Below, in pieces: positions 29,002 to 40,676 of a DNA stretch of 64,000 bases (position 1 is the stretch's first letter; each line of letters starts with the position of its first letter). The translations under genes and the position numbers were made by a program. The notes under the pieces were generated by a model, which had not been told where the DNA came from, made no database searches, and worked only from the letters and a program-made list of their open reading frames with translations. Source of the stretch: Canna indica (lineage: Eukaryota > Streptophyta > Magnoliopsida > Zingiberales > Cannaceae); the NCBI GenBank assembly GCA_034359265.1, contig CP136890.1, forward strand, positions 34,948,501 through 35,012,500, written 5' to 3'.

Positions 29002-31546
29002 TGTAAGACCCGAAAAAATTTTCTTATATAAAAATCTATCTTGGTGCAGCATGCCGGATCCGGGGGTAGTCGAGTCGAGCCTTGGGATCGCCTCGAGTGA
29101 AAAGGTATGACTCGATTAATGATTCATGGAATCTATTTGGGTGATTAACTTTCCTTTTATGAAATCATACCTTAAATTAAGTTAACTTGAGTCATATTAT
29201 AGTTTGAGTCGGAACCCAAGTTGAGTTCGGGTTTAGTCGAGGTTTGAGTGCGAGTTAAGTGAGTCAAGAGGCCTCATTTGGAAAGCTAGATGAGGGATTA
29301 AAACCCTCATCTTGCAGCCGTGCGGCTCATCCATTGAGTCGCACAAGGCTACCTAAGGGGAGAGAGGAAGAGGAGCAAGGTGAAGCTTAGGGCTTGGGTT
29401 GATCTAAGATTCGCGTCGTCGCCGTAAAAATTTTAAGTTGTCGTCACCCGATCCTTGTTTCTCCGCAACCTAGGTGAATGGTTAAGTTTTGAAGCTTGGG
29501 GGAGGCGGGTGGCCGAACCCTAGATGAGATAGGTTGAGTTCTCACGATCTTTCCAACAAATCTTGAATTCTATTATGTGCGTTCACTGTTTTATGAAATT
29601 TCTTATCGGAACTCGCTGTTTCTTTGTCAATTTGCAAGTTTTTAGGGCTACCGAGTCATGGGGAAAGGGGAAAGGTCATGCCAAAAATTTTCCCCAATTC
29701 CCTTGACGACAAGAAAACCCTTAGATGACCTTAGATCAATGTTCGATGTAGTTCTACTTGTATATCTTTTGTATATTGAAGCATGTCTTCCCTAGGAGTC
29801 CCTTGAATAGCCGAATGAACCTTACCACTCATGAAGAGGGTTCAGCCAAGGGTGAGGGAAGGGTAAATTAGTTCATTGGCATTTAAGTTACATTCGGAAT
29901 TAAAGAGGTAGAGGTATAGCTAGAGTCTCCTCCCTCTTTTCCCACCATTAGGACCATGGCCGAACAAGGTCTTCCTTACTCAAGGTTCAGCCAAGGCTAG
30001 GGAGGGGAGAAGAGATTATCTATAGATGGAAATTACATGACTATAAGGATCATGCATAGAGGTATGACAATACTTAGGAAGAACACCAAACATAGCAAGT
30101 AGCTTGATTGATTTGAAACTTTAGGAATGCTAGTCTTGTAACCATCCTTAGCATTAGATCTTTAAACGTGAATGTTCAAATTGTTGCTATGTTTTGTATT
30201 TCCTACATGTCATTTGAATTCATTACCACCTTGCCATGCTAGATAATTGTTTCTTATTGTGCTAAAATTCCTAAGGTAGTGTAAAGTTGCTATATATATA
30301 CATTGTGGTTATATATGATGAATGATGCAATATTTGAATATTCTCCTTTGGATTATACATGCTGCCCTAAATGTTCTTGGGCGGGATTCCAAGGTTGACA
30401 CACGAAATTCCCCACCCGAGGTAGTATAGAAGGTTGGGTAAAATGTACGGCGTCACTAAACGTTCATAGCACTTATATGGTAACTTAATTAGGAGACGAT
30501 AACACTTCTATGACCTTTGGTACACTTTTGGTAACTTAGAACTCGTAGTTGTTCATATCTTGAAAGGGCAGCATAAATTATTGACCCTATAGCCGGATTT
30601 AGGCCAGATACAGGCAAAGGCCCGAAGTGTATATATGGAAACCCTAGGATATTGATTGTGTGATGTGTTTGAGATGGTCCGTCGAGGAGCGAGAAGGTCG
30701 GAAATGATCAATGCTCAGCTCGGCCAGTATTGGGTCTAGAGATGCGCCAGCGGGCCCACTAGGTGCCAGACCCCAGTTGGGTGGGACTAGCTATCCTTAC
30801 CCCAGACGGTATCCGAAGACTAGTGGACCATCCTAGTCGACGTCCCGAGATTGTTTGTTTACATCTTGAGATGTTGTGGCCTAGGGCCAGTGTGATACTA
30901 CCGGATATGGTAGGGACGGTTGTAGCCGGATATGATTCTATGAGTAGGCCCAAGGGCCGTATGCCGAAGGCTAGATAAGCCGAGGTGGTAGGTTATCATG
31001 TTCAGTTGATGCGGATGAACCCGTTGGGGGTGGGTAATCACATTAGAAATAAACTTTACCTCCTAGTACATTTCCTTTACTACCTTGTATGATATATATA
31101 TATGACTGAGGCTTGTGTGGACGTTCATTTGAGCTACTCACTGAGTCCCAAGTGGACTCACAATTTCTTTCTATTTTGCAGAGCATGAGCAGTAGCTTGG
31201 TATGTCGACATGGTGCAGCTGGTGGGCGGGAGGCGGTGCCGTATCTCGTAGCGGCGTCCTTGAGTCTTAGTCTAGTGCTTAGTTATGTTGGTTTTGCTTC
31301 TACATTGACATTTGAAATTGAAAAAGGATTGTAAAACTTTTTACTTGAACTTTTGGTTATTTGATGTCGATGTTCCTACGTGTTTTGGAAAAATTTATAA
31401 CTTGTGACTTGAAACTTTTTTATAAAGTATGTTGAGTTTTCTTTCATTCGCTATGTCTTGGTTTTCTTAATGTCAGTGTAGATAGTAGGCTACAGGGCAG
31501 GATGTAGGCCCTGGCCGGTCACACTACCCTCAGTTGGAGTGTGACA
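29002..31546 (+). mobile_element. 5' LTR of the gypsy element
   Basis: TGTAAGACCCG to GGAGTGTGACA. It contains GC-richer and AT-rich tracts but no gene. Frames at 30759-30978 and 31113-31334 are short and unconvincing. The TSD cannot be tested because the 3' end is lost. Confidence 0.85.
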
Positions 31547-31550
31547 AAGT

Positions 31551-31562
31551 TGGTATCAGAGC
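31551..31562 (+). other. Primer-binding site of the gypsy element
   Basis: TGGTATCAGAGC, perfect match to the iMet-type PBS, four bases after the LTR end. Confidence 0.85.
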
Positions 31563-32640
31563 ACTAGGTTAGGTCCTGTCTATGACTCAGTGTTGGGTAC
31601 CGTATGAGGCATATGCTAGTGTGCTGACTTACGGTATAGTTATGCTATGAGATTGGGCGACCACTCCTGCACTCAGCGCACCATGCGCTGAGTAATTTAA
31701 ATTATAGTTGAATGAATTATTTATGTTAGCAAGATAATTGTTTCCTTGTTCTCTCTATGATAGTGTGATGGAGACTCACAATCTGCACTAAGCGGTAGTG
31801 ACGGTAATTTGGGTGATAAAACATAGAGTCCAGAGGTTGGACCCAAGAGAGGGTCGAGTGGGGGCGCGTAGACGCTTACCCCGGTTGTCGGCAAAAAATA
31901 TCCTTTGTGTACTTGTGTGTACTGTGCATGGATATTGATTGTGTTTGTGCTCGTGGATGAGCGATGGCCGGGCCGAGAAGCGTGCCGACTTGACAAGTTG
32001 GTCCCGACTCGGCGAGTGGATTTTGGGTCTTGATACTGCGTCAATGAGCTACACTTACGTTAGACCCGAGATGGGTCACGCTGATATTAGACCTGAGTGG
32101 ATTTGGTTCGGTGGGCTATTCCCAACCAGAGAAAGCCCGAGTAGAAGGCTCGCTAGATAGATTCTAGTGACCGACTAGTATGATTGCTAGGTTTGGGCCG
32201 ATTTGGGTCGTGTGAATGTGTTGTTTTCAGTTGGGTCGGCATGGGCCGAGTGATCTTGGCATTCATGAGCATGAGATGTATTAATGAGTGTTCGCGATAA
32301 GCGGGCATGGGACTTTGAGATGTCGCGCAAGTCTGGTGGCATGTCCGTGCTAGGAGGTGCCTCTCGGAAGGTTGAGGTGCTGCAATGTGGCAGCAGTAGT
32401 CGGAGGCACTGGGGGGGGCTACCTTAGTCGCGCAAACACTTGCTTCAGGTGCGGCCAAGTCGGGCACTTCAAGAAGGACCGTCCTGAGGAAATTGGCCAG
32501 AAGCTTTAACAGTCTAAGGGAAAGGCGCCTATGTCAGTAGGGTCAGTGGCTCTGTGGGGGCAAACACTGAATAAGGGGCCGCAAACTAGTCATTCAAAGA
32601 GGCCGCCTGTTCGGGTATATGCTATGAATCGTGATAGGAA
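31563..32640 (+). pseudogene. Gypsy gag, mostly lost
   Basis: No long frame. Only the end is recognisable: a zinc-knuckle remnant around 32438-32482 reads CFRCGQVGHFKKD with the final Cys changed to Arg. The preceding kilobase shows no gag N-terminal signature, so it is deleted or replaced. Confidence 0.5.
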
Positions 32641-33283
32641 AGAGGCGTCCAAAGCAGTGGTGGCAGGTACTATTTTAGTATGTTCGTCTACTGCATAGGT
32701 TTTATTTGATCCGAGTGCCACACACTCGTTTGTGTCTGCCATATTTGCTGCAAAATTGCCAATGGCACCCTCCATGCTTGATGGGTCATTGATAGTATCA
32801 ACGCCTACGGGCGATGCAATCTTAGCAAATTCAATACCCCAAGACTGTGAGGTGCTCATTTGCGACCATGTGTTGAGTGCGGATTTGACACTCCTACCCA
32901 CTCTTGAGCTTGATGTCATCCTTGGCATGGACTGGTTGGCAGAGCACTTTGCGATGTTGGATTGCAGAGCTAAAATGGTGATGTTTAATAAGCCTGGGCT
33001 GCCGCAGTTCACCTTCCAAGGGGAGGGAGGTAGCAAGCCGATAGGGGTCATCTCAGCCCTAAAGGCTCATAAGTTGCTTCGGAGCGGCTACCAATCCTTC
33101 CTGGCCTTCGTATATGTGGCCGAGGGGGAAGGGGGTGAAGCTAGGAATGTCAGCGGAACCCCAATGGTCTGTGAATTCCCTGATGTGTTTCCCGAGGAAT
33201 TGTCAGGATTGCCGCCTAGAAGGAAAGTTGATTTTTGCATTGACCTGCAGCCCTGGGTGAAACCAATTTCCATTCCACCTTAA
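32641..33283 (+). pseudogene. Gypsy aspartic protease region
   Basis: A DPSATHSFVSAIFA block near 32708-32750, where D-S-G-A-T-H-S is expected, is preceded by a stop (TAG at 32697). Downstream PQDCEVLICDHVL and ELDVILGMDWLAEHFAMLDC match the end of gypsy proteases and the linker to RT. FPDVFPEELSGLPPRRKVDF follows, the start of the RT region. Protease would cut the polyprotein; the changed active-site triplet makes this inactive. Confidence 0.8.
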
Positions 33284-33286
33284 AGG

Positions 33287-33928
33287 ATGGAACTAGCCGA
33301 ACTCAGCGAGTTGAAGGTGCAATTGCAGGAAATGCTAGACCTGGGGTTCATCCAGCCGAGTGTGTCACCCTGGGGTGCCCCGGTTCTCTTCGTGAAGAAG
33401 AAAGATGGGTCGATACGCATGTGTATCGACTATAGGCAGCTGCACAAAGTGACTGTTAAGAATCGCTACCCACTGCCAAGGATAGACGCTCTGTTTGACC
33501 AACTGCAGGGGGCTCAATGGTTTTCAAAGATAGATCTGAGGTACGGATACCATCAGCTGAGAATCCGGGACTGCGATGTGCCGAAGACGGCCTTTAGGAC
33601 TCGCTATGGTCACTATGAGTTCCTAGTGATGTCCTTTGGCCTAACCAATGCACCTGCTACCTTCATGGACCTAATGAGCAGGGTATTTAAGGAGTACCTG
33701 GACAACTTTGTGATCGTCTTCATTGACGGCATTCTAGTTTACACTAAGAGTGATGAAGAGCACTCTAAGCACCTGAGAATGGTCTTGGAAACCCTCAGAG
33801 ATCACCGTTTGTTTGCAAAATTTTCTAAGTGTGAATTTTGGTTGGAAAGTGTAGAGTTCTTGGGCCATGTAGTGTCCAATGAAGGGATAAGGGTAGATCC
33901 TGCCAAGATAGAAGTGGTGCAGAGCTGA
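33287..33928 (+). pseudogene. Gypsy reverse transcriptase
   Basis: 213 open codons with the full RVT_1 core of plant gypsy elements: [21 protein letters not shown], the block [48 protein letters not shown]. The catalytic box reads FIDGILVYT, where F/Y-x-DD is expected: the second aspartate is glycine (about 33724-33729), which abolishes activity. The frame is joined to protease by a stop at 33281-33283 and ends in TGA at 33926-33928. Confidence 0.85.
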
Positions 33929-34560
33929 AAACGACCGACTAGTGTGATTGAAATTCGTAGTTTTCTTGGTTTGGCCGGCTATTACCGGAAGTTTGTGGAG
34001 AATTTCTCCAAATTTGCAGCCCCTCTGACTCGGTTGACCTAGAAGAAAGTCAGGTTCCTTTGGGATGATAAATACGAGGCGAGCTTTCAGAAGCTCAAGG
34101 AATGTTTAACATCTGCACCCGTGTTGGTTGTACCTTCCGACTCAGGAGGGTTTGTAGTCTTCTGTGATGCCTCTCGGGTTGGCTTGGGCTGCGTCATGAT
34201 GCAATATGGCAGAGTCATTGCTTATGCGTCTCGCCAGCTGAAAGTTTATGAGAAGAACTATCTGACGCATGACCTAGAATTAGCGACAGTGGTATTTGCA
34301 CTGAAGCTTTAGCGACACTACCTGTACGGGGAGACTTGCGAGATCTACACGGATCACAAGAGCCTCTAGTACTTGCTTACCCAGAAGGAGCTGAACCTCA
34401 GGCAGAGGAGGTGGCTGGAGCTCCTAAAGGATTATGATTGAACCATTATGTATCATCCGGGGAAAGCAAATATGGTAGCAGATGCTCTGAGCAAAAAGTC
34501 CATGGGCAGTTTAGCTCATTTGGAAGTTAAGTGGAGGCCTCTAGCTCGATAGTTGGCTTT
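33929..34560 (+). pseudogene. Gypsy RT connection and RNase H
   Basis: The sequence continues with FLGLAGYYRKFVENFSK and, from 34121, an open piece with [17 protein letters not shown] and [20 protein letters not shown], the RNase H-like (RNase_H_2/RVT_RNaseH) signature. At least five stops interrupt it (for example at 34042, 34312, 34366, 34438). YTDHKSL and KANMVADALSKK follow. Most stops replace Trp, Gln or Arg codons. Confidence 0.8.
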
Positions 34561-35805
34561 GTGCCTAGATAGGGGTGCAACCTTATCAGTGTCAGCTTTA
34601 GGTGCCCTGATGGCACACCTGCGGGTACAGTCCACGCTGGTGGACATGCTGCGTGCCGCGCAGGGGGAAGATGTCTTTCGTGCACTGACCAAGGACCTGG
34701 TGCAAAGAGGTGATGCAGAGAACGATTTCAGATTGGACTCAGAGGGTGTACTGAGGTTCAGAGACCGAATAGTTGTACCAGAAATGGCTGAGGTGCACAG
34801 GCAAGTCCTGGAACTAGATCATCGTTCCACTTACACGATGCATCTGGGGGCCACCAAGATGTACCGGGATTTAAGGCAGCATTATTGGTGGAAAGGTATG
34901 AAAAGAGAGGTGGCAGAGTTTGTTTCCAAATGTCTAGTCTGCCAGCAGGTGAAGGCCAAACACCTTAAGCCTGCGGGGCTTCTGCAAAAACCTCGAGGTG
35001 CCTGAGTGGAAATGGGAGAAAATCACCATGGATCTAGTGACCAGATTGCCTAAGTCAAAAGGCGATTTTGATTCCATTTGGGTGGTAGTGGACAGGTTAA
35101 CCAAGACCGCGCACTTCATGCCAGTGAAAACTATCTTCTCTGCGGAGCAGTATGCACGATTGTTCTTGGATAGGATTATGGCATATCATGGTACCCCGAT
35201 GATGATTATATCCGACCATGGTACCCAGTTCACAGTCCAATTTTGAAAGTCCTTTTAGGAAGCCTTGGATACCCAGGTGCGTTTCAGCACAGCTTTCTAT
35301 CCGCAGACTGACGGGCAGTCAGAGAGGACCATCCAAACTTTGGAGGACATGTTGAGAGCATGCGTCCTAGATATGGCCGACGGCTGGGAGAGGCACCTAC
35401 CGCTGATAGAGTTCGCCTACAATAATAGCTATCACAGTAGCATTGGCATGGCTCCTTTTGAGGCTTTGTATGGGCGGCGGCGTAGGTCTCAAGTGGGCTG
35501 GTTTGAGACAGGGGAGTCACTCATGGTGGGCCCCGATCTGGTCGAGGAAGCGGTAGAAAAAGTAAAGGTTATAAAGGAAAGATTACTGGCAGCTCAGAGT
35601 CGACAGAAAATGTATGCCGACAAGAATGCCAGGGAATTGGAATTTGCAGAGGGTGACTTAGTATTTCTGAAGGTCTCTCCTATGAAAGAGGTGGTCCAGT
35701 TTGGAAAAAAGGGAAAACTGAGCCATAGATACATTGGGCCTTTTCCCGTCCTCAAGCGGAGGGGCGAGGTGGCCTATGAGCTGGCATTGCCTCCTAGCTA
35801 GCCTG
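34561..35805 (+). pseudogene. Gypsy integrase
   Basis: From 34553 an open piece holds the HHCC zinc finger (HLGATKMYRDLRQHYWW ... CLVCQQVK). The core follows in another frame from 34998: MDLVTRLPKSKGDFDSIWVV with the first catalytic Asp, ISDHGTQF with the second, then from 35265 YPQTDGQSERTIQTLEDML with the catalytic Glu. GPFPVLKRRGEVAYELALP closes the piece. Frame changes near 35000 and a TGA at 35245 break it. The catalytic triad itself is kept. Confidence 0.82.
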
Positions 35806-36071
35806 AGCAGAGTGCACCTGGTCTTCCATGTATCCATGTTGCGCAAGTATGTAAAAGATGATTCGCATGTGATCAAGCCCTCTTCTATCGAGGTACATTC
35901 GGCCATCTCATTCGAGGAAAGGCCGGTAGAGATTCTTGATCGCTAGATCAGGAAGCTAAGGTCCAAGGAAATTCCCCTGGTAAAGGTCAGATAGGAGCAC
36001 CATTCCGGGCAAGAGGCCACATAGGAGGTAGAGCAGGACATGAGAGAGTACTACCCTTCCTTGTTCGAATA
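35806..36071 (+). pseudogene. Gypsy C-terminal, chromodomain-like tail
   Basis: VFHVSMLRKYVKDDSHVI and ERPVEILDR appear, followed after a stop by KLRSKEIPLVKV and a Trp-poor EATxEVEQDM segment. The IPLVKV-type string followed by EATWE is seen in the chromodomain of plant chromoviruses, which helps target insertion to certain chromatin. Here the Trp codons of the motif have become stops. Confidence 0.65.
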
Positions 36072-36132
36072 GCCGGTAAGTCCTTGTTATTCAAGTAATT
36101 TCGAGGACGAATTTCCCTTAAGGGGGGAAGGT

Positions 36133-36990
36133 TGTAAGACCCGGAAAAATTTCCTTATATAAAAATTTGTTTTGGTGTAGCATGCTGGATCCGTGGGTAG
36201 TCGAGTTGAGCCTAGGGATCGCCTCGAGTGAAAAGGTATGACTCAATTAATGATTCATGGAATCTAAAAGGGAGTTTTAAGCCTTCCAAGAGATTGATTG
36301 CAGCACGCTCTGCTCTTCCGTCAATGTTCTTCTTCAAGCGCCAACTGCTCCTCAACTTGGGATTTGATTCAAGCTCTACTACTCAACGAGTTGGAGGTTC
36401 CAAGGCTTGGAAAAGAGCTTTTAATCTTGGTTTACCTTTTTAGCTCTTTTCATTGTAATTTTAACTATTTTTTGAACTTATTTTTATTGGATTTGTGCGT
36501 GTGATAGACCTAGGATTGTTTGGTCTTGTGTGTGTAAGTGGTTACCTTGGTGAAAAGGTGTAAAGCCACTTGTGTAAGCATAACTTACTAGGATTAGTCG
36601 AGTTGTCCCTTAGGGTTGAGGTGGAAGAGTGCTCTCGATAAGAAGGTGGTGACTTGCAGGTGTGGAAGGGCCTTAGGTCGAGAGTGCGACTCTTCGAGTC
36701 AAAATCCTCATTGTAAGGGAAACAAGAATTAATCTAGTAAACCTAGTTTGAAAATCCTAAGCGGGGTGCTTAGGTAGTGGAATAGGCATTGGGGCCGAAC
36801 CACTATAAATTTATATGTTAGCATGGTTATCTGTTGTTGCTTGTGCTTAATTATTTTATCTTGCTTCCGCATTTAATTGCATAATTGCATCTTGCTTAAA
36901 CGATTTGGAAACGACTAAAATTGGAATTAGGCGAACGATTTAGTTAACACACTATTCACCCCCTCCTCTAGTGTTGTCATTTCTCCTACA
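36133..36990 (+). mobile_element. Fused LTR: gypsy 3' LTR start joined to Copia-C 3' LTR end
   Basis: 36133-36266 is the first 134 bp of the gypsy LTR (TGTAAGACCCGG...GAATCTA). From 36267 the sequence matches Copia-C LTR from about 25457 onward to the end CTCCTACA at 36990. The join shares about TA between the two parents. This marks a deletion that removed the rest of the gypsy LTR, the remaining copia internal region and half the copia LTR. Confidence 0.88.
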
Positions 36991-36995
36991 CAAAG

Positions 36996-37183
36996 AACAC
37001 CTTAGGGTGCATTTGAGTTGCAATTTTTAATTCCTATGACATAGGAACAAGGTAGGAAGATTTCAATTCTCATGTGGCAAGAAGTTAGGCACTAATGTGA
37101 AGAGAAAAAAATTAAACCGAAGTAGTGAATTTTAGGTGGGATTTTAATAAATTACATTATTGTTATTTTATTTGTTAATATTG
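36996..37183. other. Short flank between Copia-C and the LINE
   Basis: No gene. Right flank of the Copia-C target site; it meets the LINE poly-A tract (T-run on plus) at about 37183-37192. Confidence 0.5.
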
Positions 37184-37205
37184 TTTTTTTTTCTTTCATG
37201 TATTT

Positions 37206-37562
37206 TTAGCTACATGAGTTCTGGCCTCTTACATTTGAAAATAATACTCTCTCTTTAGCTACAGCTATCACATTTCTACAGTATATGAATATGGGTGATA
37301 ACTTTGACTCTGCATTATTACATGTAATCAACCTTCTCAATCCTTCTTTCGCCAAGTTATGAGCATCCAAATTGTCATTCCTTCTGAGATGCAACCACTC
37401 AATTGAATCAAACCAATCTGCAAGAAGCCACATTTCTTTTATGATGTCCTTGAGAAACCACGGGGCTTTGAAATCCTTCTTGAGAATATGGACTGATGTT
37501 AGGCTGTCCGTAAAGACTTTGATGTGCTTTATACCTAGTGTTTTGGCTTTGATGATGCTCAA
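37206..37562 (-). pseudogene. LINE ORF2, RNase H domain C-terminal half
   Basis: Reads IKAKTLGIKHIKVFTDSLT then VHILKKDFKAPWFL, and ends with DNLDAHNLAKEGL, the RVT_3 type RNase H of plant LINEs. The TDS and LDAHNLAKEG motifs supply two of the acidic catalytic residues. The first half (IHCDAARLKDN..., ADPLSAEI) lies upstream at 37572-37740 and is separated by a stop. Confidence 0.85.
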
Positions 37563-37571
37563 CCAAATAGT

Positions 37572-38285
37572 TCATATTTCAGCTGAAAGAGGATCAGCAG
37601 TGGTCATACAGCTGTAGCATTTATGAGTTAGCCTATTATTTCTGTCTAAAATTTGAAAACCATTCCCAGCATAATTATTGTCTTTCAGCCGGGCAGCGTC
37701 ACAATGTATCACACTTGGATTGCTTGCATTATTGACCTTTTCTGCATCAGTCTCTATAATAGAGTTATCCATATGATTGAGATCATTTTTTGGGTACTTA
37801 TCAGTACACAAGATCATTGAATTCCCCTCAGCTAAAGTTGTATCACTTGATATTGCATTACTTGTTTCATTGAACTTTGTCATTTTCACTTCAGCTAGAT
37901 ATTTAAGGAGAATCAGATTGGTTGACAATCCTTTCCCATTAAATAGCCATACATTCCTATTCTTCCAAAGGTTCCAAAGTCCTATAACAATTAGAGCTAG
38001 TAGAGCTTCATGTGAATTTCTATCAAGCTTTTCTCCCTCCTTTAACCAGTCACCATTAACCCAGGTTGTTCTGAATTTAAATTTGATACTGCAAACTAAT
38101 TCCACTTTTGCCCAAAAATCATCTGCAAAAGAACACTCAAATAAGATGTGCTTAATGCTATCAGTTTCATCATGGCAGACATAACATTGATGACTTGAAA
38201 CCTTGAAAAACTTTGACAAGTAATGAGAACTTGGAAGTCTTCCCAAGATTAATTTCCAAATAAAGAATTTAACCCTATGAGTCAC
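37572..38285 (-). pseudogene. LINE ORF2, zf-RVT and RNase H N-terminal half
   Basis: 237 open codons. The zf-RVT domain is clear at the start: HRVKFFIWKLILGRLPS, then CYVCHDETDSIKHILFEC, with Cys-Cys-His-Cys. Then LIVIGLWNLWKNRNVWLF. The RNase H start IHCDAARLKDNNYAGNG and AEI follow near the end. Confidence 0.85.
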
Positions 38286-38446
38286 TTTAAGACACCAGAT
38301 TTTTTGTCAATCAAATATTGGTAGCCAGTCAACTTTTTCATCCCCTTTAAGGAAATTGTATGCAATTTTGCAGGAAAGTTTTCCTTTATCATTCAATGCC
38401 CAAATTCATTTATCCTTGGCATTATTCCTTGCAAGAAATATCTGAC

Positions 38447-38866
38447 TTACTTTTTAATGAGCTCATCACCAAAAAGATTGCATAATATATCAGGTTTCCA
38501 TTCCCCTTCATCAATAAAATCTGCAATAGTTTGTAGATTATCTATCATTGAAACATTGATCAAAGGGATGCAGTCTATCCATGAATCATTTAACAAATTT
38601 ATATCCTTTCCATTACCAACCTTCATTTTCAATCCTGACATTAACTTCTTTATAGCCAAAAACAAGCTTTTTGAAGCCCATGAAAATTTTAGGTTATAAC
38701 TTTCATTCCATGGATGAAAGTTTAAGTTTCTAGCATGAAGCATTTTAGACCAGAGCTTCTCTTTTTTATTTAAAAGGGGAAGAATTCTATTAGCATGAAT
38801 ATTGGAATATTTTAGTATGTTGAGATCTTTTATTCCCAACCCCCCTTCCTTTTTACATTGGGTCAA
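38447..38866 (-). pseudogene. LINE ORF2 region between RT and zf-RVT
   Basis: Reads CKKEGGLGIKDLNILKYSN, then KLWSKMLHARN and a GNGKDINLLNDSWID string. These follow the RT core in plant L1 ORF2 (the 'GGLGIRD...NKALLAK' region). 38290-38446 between this and the next piece holds stops. Confidence 0.8.
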
Positions 38867-39103
38867 GACCTCCCAGCTTACAAGATGAATACACTTCTTA
38901 TTCTTACTTGAATTCTAAAAGAAATTTCTTGCTGAGCTCTTGTACTTGCTAATGACTTTTTCATTAATCCAAGTGGTGGATAAAGAATGTACAAGGATGG
39001 AATTGACTACTGAATTTAGGAGAACTGTCTTCCCTGCTTGAGAAATATACTTACTTGCCCAATTTTTAATTCTACAGGAAGCTTTATCAATAATGATATT
39101 CTG

Positions 39104-39379
39104 TCAGTTTTGAGATAGTCTTCCACTGTCAATATGAATACCCAAATGTTTCATTGGTAATGAACCTTCTTTGTTATTGAAAATACTGCAAATTTCTGCC
39201 TTAATGCTTGAAGAACAGTTGCTAAGGAAAATGATTTCAGACTTCAAACTGTTAATTTTCTTATTTGTGTAGCTGTAGTACAAGTTTAACACATCTTCCA
39301 ACTTCAAGCAAGTGTCTTTATAGCTTTTCACAGTAATTAAAATGTCATCCGCAAAGAAAAGATGACTTAAAAGAAACAT
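39104..39379 (-). pseudogene. LINE ORF2, reverse transcriptase catalytic box
   Basis: Contains HLFFADDILITV, where the F-A-D-D box is intact, followed by VLNLYYSYTNKKINSLKSE and MKHLGIHI. The upstream RT part is in a different frame (39646-40263). 39380-39645 contains RT sequence with stops (for example the block around 39420-39530). Confidence 0.85.
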
Positions 39380-39645
39380 CTTTGTATTTGAAAGCTTTGA
39401 TATCCCCTTTTGAAATTGTTTCCTTGATTAAAATAGACAAAAACTCTTGCATCATGATGAAAAAATAGGGTGATAGAGGATCCCCCTTCCTTGTACCTTT
39501 GAAGCTTTTAAAGTTTGAAGAATCTAATCAATTGATTGAGCATGTGAACATAGGAGATTCAAGACAAGCTTTAAGCCAACATCTCATCTTAGTTGGGAAG
39601 TTCATAAAGCACCAAATTTTTTCCATGGCAATCCAAGATGCCCTA

Positions 39646-40263
39646 TCAAAAAGTCTTTTCAAGATCTAATTTGAGAATGAAATAAGATCTCTTTCTTTTG
39701 GACTTTTTAATAATGTTTACCATCTCATATATCATCAATATATTATCACGAAGATTTCTTCCTTTTACAAATGCCATTTGCTCTTTTGAGACTATTTGTC
39801 CAATGGAGTTTTTGCATCTGTTAACAAGTACTTTAGCTAATATTTTGTAGGCAACATTGCACAAGACAATAGGCTTGTAGTCAGAAGTTTTCTTTGCTTC
39901 CTCAGTTTTTGGTATGAAGATTAAGCTGGTTTTCTCCCATGATTCAGGAATGGTGTTGTTCTGATAAAAATCATCCATGGCAACCATAAAAGGTTCATAG
40001 ATAGTGTTCCAGTAGTTTATATAGAACTCCAGGTTATACCCATCAGGCCCAGGGGCTTTTCCCCTACCTAATCTGTTAATAGCATCCATGATCTCTTTTT
40101 CTAGAAAATTTCTTACCATCTGCTTCTGGTTTGCATATGAAATTCTGCTCCATTTTAATTTACTGATAGAGTTCCAATCCATTAAGCTATCCTTTTCAAC
40201 ACACCGGAGATTTTTATACCACAAGGCAAATTCCTCTACCAAATCAGTAGCTTTACAAATCAT
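39646..40263 (-). pseudogene. LINE ORF2, reverse transcriptase N-terminal half
   Basis: 205 open codons: MDAINRLGRGKAPGPDGYN, then FYINYWNTIYEP, SLIFIPKTEEA, RPIVLCN-like DYKPIVLCNVAYKILAKVLV, QMAFVKGRNLRDNIL and KLDLEKTF. This is the RVT_1 signature of L1 elements. The KAYD-type motif has become KTF with a stop. Confidence 0.85.
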
Positions 40264-40283
40264 TCTCCTCTCGAATTCAATTT

Positions 40284-40607
40284 CTAGAATGGCATTTTTT
40301 CTTTTCTTGAACTTGACACGTTCTGAAAATACTTTATGTTTTTATCATTTTGTTCCATCCACAAAGTCCTGGCTTTTGACCACCATTTTATGTGGATTTG
40401 CCTATGATAAGCCATGAATTTATTGATCAAGCATCTCATTTGAATTTGATCCAGTTCAGTATTAAGACCCCTATCATCAATATCTTCTAAGATGCTTAAT
40501 TCTTTCATACTGTCATTTAATCTTTCTTCAAGCGAACCAATATTTTCCTTATTCCATTTTGTCAAGATCTTTCCCAGTTCAGCTAATGTTTCTTTAAATG
40601 TGTCCAT
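40284..40607 (-). pseudogene. LINE ORF2, linker between endonuclease and RT
   Basis: A 107-codon piece with KWNKENIGSLEERLNDSM and KWWSKARTLWMEQNDKNIKYF, typical of the spacer before RT in plant LINE ORF2. Confidence 0.75.
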
Positions 40608-40676
40608 AACATTCGGATTTTTGCTTGCAGTGTTAAAAGAACTGCTTACTAGGGTCTGAACCTCCTCATACTCAAA

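Larger units (their letters stand above)
29002..36266 (+). mobile_element. Decayed Ty3/gypsy (chromovirus-like) element nested in Copia-C
   Basis: 5' LTR 29002-31546 (TGTAAGACCCG to GTGTGACA, 2545 bp), PBS TGGTATCAGAGC at 31551-31562, then protease, RT, RNase H, integrase and a chromodomain-like tail, the gypsy order. The 3' LTR begins at 36133 after a PPT (TTAAGGGGGGAAGG) but only 134 bp remain; it is joined at 36266 to the copia LTR. Long LTRs, this start and this end sequence fit the Tekay/Del-like group, which I infer. Confidence 0.9.
24724..36990 (+). mobile_element. Copia-C: gag-only copia element carrying a nested gypsy element
   Basis: The 5' LTR (24724-26181), PBS, gag and 3' noncoding region are followed by a nested gypsy element and the last ~724 bp of the 3' LTR (36267-36990). 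CAAAG flanks both ends (24719-24723 and 36991-36995), a perfect 5-bp TSD, so it is a single original insertion. No protease, integrase or RT of this family is present, either because a deletion removed pol or because the element is a non-autonomous type. Confidence 0.92.
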
